Of a stretch of 64,000 nucleotides of DNA, positions 8,647 through 17,386 are shown piece after piece (position 1 is the stretch's first letter; every line of letters begins with the position of its first letter). The stretch covers positions 261,324-325,323 of the forward strand of contig NZ_JADPFC010000003.1 of NCBI RefSeq assembly GCF_015668195.1, given 5' to 3'. A program made the translations under genes and the position numbers. The stretch comes from Romboutsia_C sp015668195 (GTDB lineage Bacteria > Bacillota > Clostridia > Peptostreptococcales > Peptostreptococcaceae). The notes under the pieces are model-generated. The model worked only from the letters and a program-made list of their open reading frames with translations, made no database searches and was not told where the DNA came from.

Positions 8647-9258
8647 CTAGTCGACAGTTATTTCATAACCAGCTTCATTATATTGGCTTATTATTTCTTT
8701 CCATATTTCTTCTACTCCAGTTTTCTTAAGAGAAGATATAGGAAGTATCTTTTCATCTTTATCTAATTGTAATTTCTTTCTTATTATACTAAAATGCTTT
8801 TGATATTTACCTTTAGCTATTTTATCTGCTTTAGTAGCTATTACTACGCATTTATATCCAAAGTGCTTTATCCATTCATACATCATAACGTCATCACTTG
8901 TAGGTTCATGTCTTATATCTACTAATAAGAATATTGCACATAATTCTTCTCTATCAGATAGATATCTTTCCATTATAGTTCCCCATTTTTCTTTTTCAGA
9001 TTTTGCAACCTTTGCATATCCGTAACCTGGAAGGTCAACAAAGAAAAATTCTTGGTTTATAAGATAGAAGTTTATTGTTCTAGTCTTACCAGGTGTCTGA
9101 CTTGTTCTAGCAAAATTTCTTCTATTTAATAATGTATTTACTGTTGATGATTTTCCGACGTTAGATCTACCAACTAAAGCTATTTCTGGTATTCCTTCAT
9201 CTGGATATTGAGCTCTGTTTACTGCACTCATTGTTATTTCTGCACTTCTAATTTTCAT
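8647..9258 (-). CDS. engB: Ribosome biogenesis GTPase EngB/YsxC (YihA)
   Basis: This is a 203-residue TrmE-Era-EngA-EngB family GTPase needed for large-subunit assembly. All G motifs are present: G1 GRSNVGKSS (near residue 31), G3 DLPGYG, G4 TKAD and G5-like ISSLKKTG. The ATG at 9258 overlaps the lon stop codon by one base (TAATG), so translation is coupled to lon. A strong terminator follows. The lon-engB pairing is common in Firmicutes. Confidence 0.95.
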   Translation of the reverse strand: MKIRSAEITMSAVNRAQYPDEGIPEIALVGRSNVGKSSTVNTLLNRRNFARTSQTPGKTRTINFYLINQEFFFVDLPGYGYAKVAKSEKEKWGTIMERYLSDREELCAIFLLVDIRHEPTSDDVMMYEWIKHFGYKCVVIATKADKIAKGKYQKHFSIIRKKLQLDKDEKILPISSLKKTGVEEIWKEIISQYNEAGYEITVD

Positions 9259-11606
9259 TACTTTTCACCATTCCTTACTAATGCCTGCTCTAATACTTGG
9301 TCCATATGGTCTACAAGTACAAATTCCATTTTTTCTTTTACATTTTCAGGTATTTCATCTAAATCAGCTTCGCATTCTTTTGGAAGTAATACCTTTGTTA
9401 TTCCTGATCTATGTGCAGCCAATAGTTTTTCTCTAACTCCACCTACAGCTAAAACTCTTCCTCTAAGAGTTATTTCTCCTGTCATAGCAACATCATTTCT
9501 TACTGGTATATTTGTTAATGCTGATAAGACAGCTAAAGCCATTGTTATACCTGCTGATGGACCATCTTTAGGTACTGCACCTTCTGGTAAATGTATGTGT
9601 ATATCTTTATTTTGGTAAAAATCAGGATCTATATCAAATTTGTCAGCAATTGATCTTATATAAGATATACCTGTTCTAGCCGATTCTTTCATTACATCAC
9701 CTAGCTTACCAGTTAATACTATTTGGCCTTTACCTTTTACAACATTTACTTCTACAGTTAGAGTTTCTCCTCCAACAGATGTCCATGCAAGACCTGTTAC
9801 AACACCTACCTCTGGTTTAGTTCCTGCTAACTGATGTCTATATTTATTCTTACCTAAGTAATCATCTAGGTCAGATTTATTTATAACTATTTCTTCTAAA
9901 GATTTATCTTCTACATACTTTTTAGCTGCTTTTCTGCATATTTTACCTATAGTTCTTTCAAGGTTTCTTACCCCTGCTTCCCTAGTATAAGAACCTATTA
10001 TTTCTCTCATAGTTTCTTCATTTATTTTAACGAAACCAGGTGCTAGGCCATGTTCTTTTATTTGTTTAGGTAATAGATATTTATTAGCTATATTAAGCTT
10101 TTCTTCTTCTATATATCCAGATACCTCTATTATTTCCATTCTATCTAATAAAGGTCTTGGAATAGTTCCTAAGCTATTTGCAGTTGTAACAAATAATATT
10201 TTTGATAAATCAAAAGGAACTTCCATATAGTGATCCACGAAATCTTTGTTTTGCTCTGGATCTAAAACTTCTAACATTGCAGCAGACGGATCTCCTTTAT
10301 AATCTGCTGACATTTTATCTATCTCATCTAGTAAGAATACTGGATTTTTAGTTTTGGCTTCTTTTATTCCATTTATTATTCTTCCTGGGATAGCCCCAAC
10401 ATAAGTTCTTCTATGACCTCTTATTTCAGCTTCATCTCTAACCCCACCTAAAGATATTCTAACGAATTTTCTTCCTAATGAGTTCGCTATCGATTTTGCT
10501 ATCGATGTTTTACCAACACCTGGAGGCCCTACTAAACATATTATAGGTCCTTTTAAGGATTTTGATAATGTTCTTATAGCTAAATATTCAAGTATTCTTT
10601 CTTTTACTTTTTCTAATCCATAATGTTCATTATCTAATATTTCTTTAGCTTTTTCTATATCAAGCTTGTCTCTAGTTTCATTGTTCCAAGGTAATGAGAA
10701 TATATTATCTAAATACCCTCTTAAAACCGATACATCTGGAGACATTGGTGATATTCTAGAAAATTTATCTATTTCTTTAGATATCTTTTCCTTTGTTTCT
10801 TTGGGAGCTTTTATTTTCTTAAGCTTTGCTCTATACTCGTCAGCTTCAGAATTTATGTCTTCTTCTTCTCCTAATTCTTTTTGTATAGCTTTTAGTTGTT
10901 CTCTTAGGTAATATTCCTTTTGAACCTTATTCATTTGCTTTTTAACTCTTAGAGTTATTTTCTTTTCTATTTTAAGTATATCTATCTCTTCTAAAAGAAT
11001 TTTATATATTAATTCTAACCTTTTCTTAATATCAAACTCTTCTAAAACTTCTTGCTTTTGTTCTGGTTTTAGATAGATATTAGCAGCTATAGTGTCTATA
11101 AAACGATCTACATTTTCTATTTCACCTAAAGATATTAATATTTCTGGTGATACTCTATTTCCTATATTTATGTACTCTTCAAATGCATCAAACACATTTC
11201 TTACAAATGCTTCTACTTCAATATCTTCTTCTGCATTTTCATCATCGTATTCTATTTCCTCTATTATTGCTTTAAAATACCCTTCTTCATTGCTTACTTC
11301 TTTTATCTTACCTCTTGAAATTCCCTCTACTAATACACGTACTGTATCCCCAGGAAGTTTTATCATTTGTTTAACTTTACATATAGTTCCTACATGATAA
11401 AAATCATCTTCTGTTGGCTCATCAACTTCTGCTGCTTTCTGAGACGTTAAGAATACTAACTCATCAGCTAACATAGCTTGATCTAAAGCTTTTAAAGATA
11501 TCTCTCTTCCTATGTCAAAGTTTAGTATCATATATGGGAATATCGCTAATCCCCTTAGTGGAATTAGCGGTAATTCATGTTCTATCTTCGTATAATTTTG
11601 TTCCAC
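9258..11606 (-). CDS. lon: ATP-dependent protease Lon (LonA)
   Basis: This is a full-length soluble LonA of about 782 residues: N-terminal substrate-binding domain (LPLIPLRGLAIFPYM), AAA+ module with Walker A VGPPGVGKTS (about 355) and Walker B FLLDEIDKM, sensor residues and a C-terminal protease domain with the catalytic serine in KDGPSAGITMA (near 675) and a downstream lysine. The frame extends to 11615, but that GTG overlaps the AAGGAG ribosome binding site. The GTG at 11606, eight bases downstream, is the better start (MEQNYTKIEH). It degrades misfolded and regulatory proteins. A sigma-A promoter lies just upstream; I saw no CtsR or CIRCE operator. Confidence 0.95.
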   Translation of the reverse strand: MEQNYTKIEHELPLIPLRGLAIFPYMILNFDIGREISLKALDQAMLADELVFLTSQKAAEVDEPTEDDFYHVGTICKVKQMIKLPGDTVRVLVEGISRGKIKEVSNEEGYFKAIIEEIEYDDENAEEDIEVEAFVRNVFDAFEEYINIGNRVSPEILISLGEIENVDRFIDTIAANIYLKPEQKQEVLEEFDIKKRLELIYKILLEEIDILKIEKKITLRVKKQMNKVQKEYYLREQLKAIQKELGEEEDINSEADEYRAKLKKIKAPKETKEKISKEIDKFSRISPMSPDVSVLRGYLDNIFSLPWNNETRDKLDIEKAKEILDNEHYGLEKVKERILEYLAIRTLSKSLKGPIICLVGPPGVGKTSIAKSIANSLGRKFVRISLGGVRDEAEIRGHRRTYVGAIPGRIINGIKEAKTKNPVFLLDEIDKMSADYKGDPSAAMLEVLDPEQNKDFVDHYMEVPFDLSKILFVTTANSLGTIPRPLLDRMEIIEVSGYIEEEKLNIANKYLLPKQIKEHGLAPGFVKINEETMREIIGSYTREAGVRNLERTIGKICRKAAKKYVEDKSLEEIVINKSDLDDYLGKNKYRHQLAGTKPEVGVVTGLAWTSVGGETLTVEVNVVKGKGQIVLTGKLGDVMKESARTGISYIRSIADKFDIDPDFYQNKDIHIHLPEGAVPKDGPSAGITMALAVLSALTNIPVRNDVAMTGEITLRGRVLAVGGVREKLLAAHRSGITKVLLPKECEADLDEIPENVKEKMEFVLVDHMDQVLEQALVRNGEK

Positions 11607-11647
11607 TAATATCACTCCTTAAAGTGCTAGATTTTATTGCTTTTTAT

Positions 11648-11676
11648 ATTATATATTTACAATCCCTAATTTTCAA
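11648..11676 (-). promoter_or_regulatory. Sigma-A promoter for lon
   Basis: On the minus strand TTGAAA (11676-11671) and TATAAT (11653-11648) are separated by exactly 17 bases. Transcription would start near 11641, about 35 bases before the lon start codon. Confidence 0.75.
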
Positions 11677-12044
11677 CATTTATAGAAAAATTCACCTTGC
11701 TTAAAGAATGTATAAACAAATTTGTTGATTTGGTAAAATCTTTTATCATTTTTCTCTTATTTTATTATGTTGTAATATTGAATGTAATATACTAATGAAT
11801 AAACTTTATATTTTATATTTTAGGATAATATATATTTATTTATAAATATATATTATATAATTTTTGTGATAAACTTTAAATAAGTTTTATATGAATAGTT
11901 TATATGATATTTTAATAATAAACAAGTTTTGACTATTATATGTAGTAATACTCTTTTATCTAATTAATGATATTTTATACTTTTTAAAGTTTATTAGTCT
12001 ATTAATACCCATTAATTAAAATTATAAAATTCTTACATTTAAAA

Positions 12045-12063
12045 AGGAGCTTTTAAGGCTCCT
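12045..12063 (-). terminator. Terminator of the tig-clpP-clpX unit
   Basis: AGGAGC and GCTCCT pair around a seven-base loop, followed by TTTTTAAATG on the minus strand, just after the clpX stop codon. Confidence 0.85.
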
Positions 12064-12071
12064 CTTTTTTA

Positions 12072-13319
12072 TTATGCACTTTCTTCTTGATCTTTTAATA
12101 TAAATGTTGGTTGTTCTCCTTTAGTTACACATTCCTTTGTAACTACAATTTTTTTGACGTCATCTCTTGATGGAACTTCAAACATGCTCTCCATCATGAT
12201 TCCTTCAACTATACTTCTAAGACCTCTTGCACCTGTGTTTCTTTCTATAGCTTTATTAGCTATTGCACGAAGCGCTTCATCTTCAAATTCTAGTTCAACG
12301 TCATCTATTTCTAAAAGCTTTTTGTATTGTTTTACTAAAGCATTTTTAGGTTCTTTTAATATTTGAACTAAAGCATTTTCATCTAATAATTCTAGAGTTG
12401 CAACAACAGGAATTCTTCCTATAAACTCTGGTATTAAACCAAATTTAAGTAAATCTTCTGGAAGTACTTTGGCATATACCTTTCCTAAATCCATTTCTTT
12501 TTTACTTTCAATTTTAGCTCCAAATCCTAAAGTCTTTTCTTTGCCACGGCCTTGTATTATTTTTTCAATGCCATCAAAAGCTCCACCTAATATAAATAAT
12601 ATATTAGTTGTATCTATTTTTAAGAATTCTTGATGTGGATGCTTTCTACCACCTTGTGGTGGAACGTTAGCTGTTGTTCCTTCTAATATTTTTAAAAGAG
12701 CTTGTTGAACACCTTCTCCACTAACATCTCTAGTTATAGATGGATTTTCTGATTTTCTAGCTATCTTATCTATCTCATCTATATATATTATTCCTCTCTC
12801 AGCCTTTTCTACGTCAAAATCAGCTGCTTGGATAAGCTTTAGTAGTATGTTTTCTACGTCTTCTCCAACGTATCCAGCTTCTGTTAAAGATGTTGCATCA
12901 GCCATTGCAAAAGGAACATTTAGAGTTTTTGCTAGTGTTTGAGCTAATAATGTCTTCCCTGAACCTGTAGGCCCAAGTAAAAGTATATTACTCTTTTGTA
13001 TTTCTACATCTTTATTGCTTGCCTTTTTACTATATATTCTCTTATAATGATTATAAACTGCTACTGATAAAGCTTTTTTAGCTGTTTCTTGACCAATTAC
13101 ATAACCATTTAAGATATCCATCATTTCTTTTGGCTTAGGTAGAGATGTTGTATCCTCTTCAACAGTGTCTTCTATTTCCTCTTGGATTATTTCATCACAA
13201 AGTTCAACACACTCATCACATATATAAACACTTGGACCTGCAATTAACCTTCTTACTTGTTCTTGGTTTTTGCCGCAGAATGAACATTTTAACTGTCTTT
13301 TGTCTTCATTTTTTGACAT
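12072..13319 (-). CDS. clpX: ClpX, AAA+ unfoldase of the ClpXP protease
   Basis: This protein of about 415 residues unfolds and threads substrates into ClpP. It has an N-terminal C4 zinc finger (CSFCGKNQ, then ICDECVELC), Walker A GPTGSGKT, pore loop GYVGEDVE, Walker B IIYIDEIDKI and the C-terminal sensor-2 region (RNTGARGLRS). The frame opens at 13328 with GTG, but the ATG at 13319 sits eight bases after AGAGG and gives the family's usual MSKNEDKRQLKCSFCG start. It is 15 bases downstream of clpP in the tig-clpP-clpX order conserved in bacteria. Confidence 0.96.
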   Translation of the reverse strand: MSKNEDKRQLKCSFCGKNQEQVRRLIAGPSVYICDECVELCDEIIQEEIEDTVEEDTTSLPKPKEMMDILNGYVIGQETAKKALSVAVYNHYKRIYSKKASNKDVEIQKSNILLLGPTGSGKTLLAQTLAKTLNVPFAMADATSLTEAGYVGEDVENILLKLIQAADFDVEKAERGIIYIDEIDKIARKSENPSITRDVSGEGVQQALLKILEGTTANVPPQGGRKHPHQEFLKIDTTNILFILGGAFDGIEKIIQGRGKEKTLGFGAKIESKKEMDLGKVYAKVLPEDLLKFGLIPEFIGRIPVVATLELLDENALVQILKEPKNALVKQYKKLLEIDDVELEFEDEALRAIANKAIERNTGARGLRSIVEGIMMESMFEVPSRDDVKKIVVTKECVTKGEQPTFILKDQEESA

Positions 13320-13334
13320 ATTAAGCACCTCTTC

Positions 13335-13925
13335 CTATCTACGGTCTTTTTGTGTGATTACTTCATCTATTAAACCATATTCCTTAGCTTCTTGTGCACT
13401 CATGAAGTTATCACGTTCAGTATCCATTTGAATAGTTTCTAATGGCTGACCTGTTCTTTCAGATAATATTTTATTTAAAGTGTCTTTCATTTTTAATATT
13501 CTTTTTGCGTGTATTTCTATATCAGTTGCTTGCCCTCTAGTCCCACCTAATGGTTGATGTATCATTATCTCACTATTTGGTAATGCAAATCTCTTTCCTT
13601 TTTCTCCTGCTGCTAATAAGAATGCTCCCATAGACGCTGCCATACCTATACAGATAGTGCTTACATCTGGTTTGATATATTGCATTGTATCATATATTGC
13701 CATTCCAGCAGTTATACTTCCACCTGGTGAATTTATATATAAATGTATATCTTTATCTGGGTCATCTGCTTCTAGGAAAAGTAATTGAGCCACTACAAGT
13801 CCTGCTGTAGCATCATTTACTTCGTCTCCTAAGAATATTATTCTATCTTTTAGTAATCTAGAATATATATCGTAAGATCTTTCTCCTCTTCCTGTTTGTT
13901 CAACAACTACAGGTACTAATGCCAT
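13335..13925 (-). CDS. clpP: ClpP, ATP-dependent Clp protease proteolytic subunit
   Basis: This 196-residue serine protease has the standard Ser-His-Asp triad: Ser in GMAASMGAFLL, His in MIHQPLGG and Asp in TERDNFMSAQEA. The N-terminal VPVVVEQTGRGERSYDI segment forms the axial loop that docks ClpX. Length is canonical. ATG at 13925 follows GGGGG at normal spacing. A stem-loop lies between tig and clpP, which may allow different expression levels inside the operon. Confidence 0.97.
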   Translation of the reverse strand: MALVPVVVEQTGRGERSYDIYSRLLKDRIIFLGDEVNDATAGLVVAQLLFLEADDPDKDIHLYINSPGGSITAGMAIYDTMQYIKPDVSTICIGMAASMGAFLLAAGEKGKRFALPNSEIMIHQPLGGTRGQATDIEIHAKRILKMKDTLNKILSERTGQPLETIQMDTERDNFMSAQEAKEYGLIDEVITQKDRR

Positions 13926-13973
13926 AGATCATACCCCCTCTATATGTTTATATTTATTTTGTTTATATATAAT

Positions 13974-14000
13974 TTACAGTAGCCTAAAAGGCTACTGTAA
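13974..14000 (-). terminator. Internal stem-loop between tig and clpP
   Basis: An 11-bp perfect inverted repeat (TTACAGTAGCC and complement) with a five-base loop follows the tig stop codon. The downstream tract AATTATATAT is a poor T-run, so this may be a partial terminator or an mRNA processing or stability element rather than a full stop. Confidence 0.6.
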
Positions 14001-14004
14001 AAAA

Positions 14005-15291
14005 TTAAGCTATTACTGCATTATCAACTAATAAATCTATAGTTTTTCTTATCTTTATTTGACCTTTTATATCTTCTATATCAGTTTCTCTTAAAGATGC
14101 TTTTATTTTATCAGATTCCATGTTGTACATTTTAGCCATTTTTTCTAATTCTTCGTTCATTTCTTCTTCTGAAACTTCTATAGCTTCAGCTTTAGCTATT
14201 GCTTCTAATACTAATGAAGATTTTACTAATCTAGCAGCATCTTCTCTTCTTTCTTCTCTTAACTCTTCTATGCTTCTTCCAGTCATTTGTAATAACTGTT
14301 GTAAGTTTAATCCTTGGTATTGTAATTGCATGTTAAGTTCCATTAACATATTGTCTATTTGATGTTGTATCATAGCTTCTGGTATTTCTACTTCTGTGTT
14401 TGCAGAAACTTTTTCAACTATAGCATTTCTCATTTCAGCTTCAGCTGAAGCTTTTGCATTTTCTTCTAATTTAGTTCTTAAGTCAGCTTTTAATTCAGCT
14501 AATGTATCAAACTCACTTGAGTCTTTAGCAAATTCATCATCTAATTCTGGTAATTCTTTTACCTTAACGTCATTTATTTTAACTTTGAATACTGCAGGCT
14601 TTCCAGCTAAGTTTTCAGCATGGTATTCTGCTGGGAACTCAACGTTTACTTCTACTTCTTCTCCAGCTTTCTTTCCTACTAATTGATCTTCAAATCCTGG
14701 TATGAAAGTGTTTGATCCTATAACTAAGCTATAGTTTTCACCTTTTCCACCTTCAAATGCTACACCATCAACGAATCCTTCGAAGTCTATTATAGCTGTG
14801 AATCCATTTTCTAATGCTTTATCTTCTGCACTTATTAATCTAGCGTGCTTGTTTTGCATTTCTTGTAAGCTTACTTCAACTTCTGCTTCAGTTACATTAT
14901 TATCAACTTTAGCTATTTCTATACCTTTGTAAGCTCCTAATTCAAACTCTGGTTTAACCTCAACAGTAACAACCATAACTAATCCGTTATCTTTGCTTAT
15001 TTCTTCTACATCTAAGTCTGGTCTGTCTATTGGATCTATATCTAATTCTTTTATAGCTTCTGGATAAACGTCAGGGAATAATAATTCTATAGCATCGTTG
15101 TAGAATACACCCTTACCGTATTGAGATTCTATTACAACTCTTGGAGCTTTACCTTTTCTGAATCCTGGTATATTGAACTTTCCTTTATTTTTATTGTATG
15201 CTTTTGTTACTGCTGCTTCAAATTTATCATTATCTACAGTTATTTTTAAAGATACTTTAGTACCTTCTTTTTTTAATAATTCTGCTTTCAT
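14005..15291 (-). CDS. tig: Trigger factor, ribosome-associated chaperone and peptidyl-prolyl isomerase
   Basis: This 428-residue protein has the three-domain layout: N-terminal ribosome-binding domain with the signature GFRKGKAPR (about 45), an FKBP-type PPIase domain (about 155-240, DFEGFVDGVAFEGG) and a helical C-terminal chaperone cradle. It binds near the ribosomal exit tunnel and shields nascent chains. ATG at 15291 follows AGGAGG by nine bases. It heads the tig-clpP-clpX unit. Confidence 0.97.
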   Translation of the reverse strand: MKAELLKKEGTKVSLKITVDNDKFEAAVTKAYNKNKGKFNIPGFRKGKAPRVVIESQYGKGVFYNDAIELLFPDVYPEAIKELDIDPIDRPDLDVEEISKDNGLVMVVTVEVKPEFELGAYKGIEIAKVDNNVTEAEVEVSLQEMQNKHARLISAEDKALENGFTAIIDFEGFVDGVAFEGGKGENYSLVIGSNTFIPGFEDQLVGKKAGEEVEVNVEFPAEYHAENLAGKPAVFKVKINDVKVKELPELDDEFAKDSSEFDTLAELKADLRTKLEENAKASAEAEMRNAIVEKVSANTEVEIPEAMIQHQIDNMLMELNMQLQYQGLNLQQLLQMTGRSIEELREERREDAARLVKSSLVLEAIAKAEAIEVSEEEMNEELEKMAKMYNMESDKIKASLRETDIEDIKGQIKIRKTIDLLVDNAVIA

Positions 15292-15395
15292 TAACTTAAT
15301 CCTCCTAGTTATTGTTATGTAATTAATTTATATTGATTTTAATTTACAATATTATAGTTTAACTCTTTAATTATATCACATAAGTTTTTTTATTT

Positions 15396-15435
15396 ACAAG
15401 TATTCACTTAGTTTATAAAACTTTTGAATACTTGT
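15396..15435 (-). terminator. Stem-loop after the YfcE-type phosphodiesterase gene
   Basis: CAAGTATTC and GAATACTTG pair across a loop of about 20 bases immediately after the gene. The T-tract on the minus strand is weak (TAAATAAA), so termination strength is uncertain. Confidence 0.5.
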
Positions 15436-15906
15436 TTATATCTTAATTTCTGTCATATTTATTTTTCCATTATCTATATCTAATATTACAAAACTTTTAT
15501 ATGCGACTCCCCTTGGAAATGATACACTTCCAGGATTAATATATAAAATTTTACCTTTTTCTTTACATAAAGGTGTATGAGTATGACCAAATACAACTAT
15601 ATCTGCATTTACAGACTTTGCTTTACTTTCTAGTTCATCTAATCCATACTTTACTCCATACTTATCCCCATGACACAAGAATATAGTTTTATCCTCTATA
15701 TCAAATACCAATTCATCTTCTACATTATCAAAATCACAATTTCCTTTTACAGCCATAATAGGAACATTAGTCATATTATGTATATACTTAGAATCAGAAA
15801 AATTATCTCCTGCATGAATTAGTAAATCACAATCTTTTAAGTAGGGTATAGCTTTATCTATAAACTTAGTTATCATGTGTGTATCACTTAATATACCTAT
15901 TTTCAT
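15436..15906 (-). CDS. YfcE/MJ0936-family metallophosphodiesterase
   Basis: This 156-residue calcineurin-like phosphoesterase has the full metal-binding set in order: D-x-H (ILSDTHM, residues 7-9), GDNFSD, GNCD, CHGDKYG and GHTHTP. The family are manganese-dependent phosphodiesterases; the physiological substrate is generally unknown. The ATG at 15906 overlaps the stop of the rph/rdgB fusion gene by one base (TAATG), implying coupled translation. Association with RNase PH/dITPase suggests a nucleotide-related role, but that is inference. Confidence 0.9.
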   Translation of the reverse strand: MKIGILSDTHMITKFIDKAIPYLKDCDLLIHAGDNFSDSKYIHNMTNVPIMAVKGNCDFDNVEDELVFDIEDKTIFLCHGDKYGVKYGLDELESKAKSVNADIVVFGHTHTPLCKEKGKILYINPGSVSFPRGVAYKSFVILDIDNGKINMTEIKI

Positions 15907-17255
15907 TATCTCACTACCCTTTTAGAAAACTCACTTTTCATTAATTTTAATGCATTAGCTCTATGGCTTATACTATTCTTTACAGAACTTGGCATTTCTG
16001 CAAATGTCTTATTATATCCACTTACTATAAATAATGGGTCATACCCAAATCCATTTTTACCTTTTTCTTCAAATCCTATAGCACCTTCACAAGTTCCTCT
16101 AACTACAAATTCTTTTCCATCTGGGAATACTACAGCTATAGCTGATACAAATCTTGCAGTTCTTTGACTTGCAGCTACATTATTTAAAGATTTCATTAAC
16201 TTTTGTCTATTTTCTTCATCAGTTGCATTTTCTCCTGCGAATCTAGCAGAATAAATTCCTGGTTTTTTTCCTATAGCATCTACCTCTAATCCTGAATCAT
16301 CAGCTATTGTTATCATCTTTGTTTTCTTTGCTATAGTTCTTGCCTTGATAAGTGCATTATGTTCAAATGTCTTTCCATCTTCAACTATTTCTATTCCGTC
16401 TAAATCTACATCTTTTAATGAATATACATTGTATTCAAAGTCTTCTAATATAGCCCCTATTTCTTCTAATTTATGAGCATTATTTGTTGCTATAACAACT
16501 TCATTTCCATACTCCATACCTAATATTTCATCTGCTATTTCACCTAAAGCAGCTCTTTGTGCCTTTATTAATTCTTTATTTCCTTTTTCCCCAAGTTCTA
16601 ATAATTTATTTAAATCATTTCTTGAGAAAGGTCTTTCCTCTCCAGTTCCTTGAACCTCAACAAATTCACCTTTATCAGTCATTATTACATTCATATCTAC
16701 ATGTGCATTTGAGTCTTCTTCATAACATAAGTCAAGCATGTGTTCTTGACCAACTATACCAACACTTATTGCAGATACAAAGTTTGTTATTGGCATTTCT
16801 TTTATTGCCTTTGATTTATGTAATTTGTTTAAAGCATCTACCACTGCTACAAATGCCCCTGTTATTGATGCTGTTCTAGTTCCACCATCAGCTTGGATAA
16901 CATCACAGTCTACCCATATAGTTCTTTCACCTATTTTAGATAAATCTACAACAGATCTTATAGCTCTTCCTATTAATCTTTGTATTTCTTGAGTTCTCCC
17001 ATCTAGCTTTCCTCTTGATGCTTCTCTTATTTTTCTTTGATGAGTAGATCTTGGTAACATAGAATATTCAGCATTTATCCATCCTGTTCCTGTGTGTCTT
17101 AAAAATGGTGGTACTTTATCTTCTATTGAAGCTGTACATATTACTTTTGTTTCTCCCATTTCTATAAGCACAGAACCTTCTGCATATTTAGTATAATTCC
17201 TAGTTATTTTTATATCTCTTATTTCATCATTTTTTCTATTATTAATTCTCGCCAT
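15906..17255 (-). CDS. rph: RNase PH fused to XTP/dITP diphosphatase (RdgB/HAM1)
   Basis: This 449-residue fusion has two complete enzymes. Residues 1 to about 245 are RNase PH, a phosphorolytic 3'-to-5' exoribonuclease that trims tRNA ends (KVICTASIEDKVPPF, DGRTQEIQRLIGRA, CDVIQADGG). Residues from about 250 to 449 are a HAM1-type house-cleaning pyrophosphatase that hydrolyses dITP and XTP: EVVIATNNAHKLEEI, ADDSGLEVDA, PGIYSARFAG and the C-terminal SHR motif. The two are separate genes in many bacteria. The linker (about GNEVVIATNN) is very short. ATG at 17255 follows AGAGAGG. The YfcE-like gene follows with a one-base overlap; the rph-rdgB-yfcE grouping is common in Firmicutes. Confidence 0.95.
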   Translation of the reverse strand: MARINNRKNDEIRDIKITRNYTKYAEGSVLIEMGETKVICTASIEDKVPPFLRHTGTGWINAEYSMLPRSTHQRKIREASRGKLDGRTQEIQRLIGRAIRSVVDLSKIGERTIWVDCDVIQADGGTRTASITGAFVAVVDALNKLHKSKAIKEMPITNFVSAISVGIVGQEHMLDLCYEEDSNAHVDMNVIMTDKGEFVEVQGTGEERPFSRNDLNKLLELGEKGNKELIKAQRAALGEIADEILGMEYGNEVVIATNNAHKLEEIGAILEDFEYNVYSLKDVDLDGIEIVEDGKTFEHNALIKARTIAKKTKMITIADDSGLEVDAIGKKPGIYSARFAGENATDEENRQKLMKSLNNVAASQRTARFVSAIAVVFPDGKEFVVRGTCEGAIGFEEKGKNGFGYDPLFIVSGYNKTFAEMPSSVKNSISHRANALKLMKSEFSKRVVR

Positions 17256-17386
17256 ATAAATACCTCTCTTAACCTTGTATGCTTAGCTTTCACATATACT
17301 AATAATATTAGCATATATTGTTAATAGCTTTCTACATTCGTAATATTGTAGATGAAATATTCTTTCTACAATAATTTATTTATTTA

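Larger units (their letters stand above)
11607..12071. other. Intergenic region between clpX and lon
   Basis: About 460 very AT-rich bases with no gene on either strand. It holds the lon promoter at its right end and the clpX terminator at its left end. In C. difficile, as I recall, a second lon-type gene lies around here; none is present. Confidence 0.6.

Noticed and set aside
11607..12071. CtsR or CIRCE heat-shock operator upstream of lon
   Set aside because: No GGTCAAA tandem repeat and no TTAGCACTC-type inverted repeat was found; only a plain sigma-A promoter.
16559..16879. 106-codon open frame on the plus strand inside rph/rdgB
   Set aside because: Leucine/histidine-rich shadow of the coding strand with no start signal; the overlapping minus-strand enzyme is complete.
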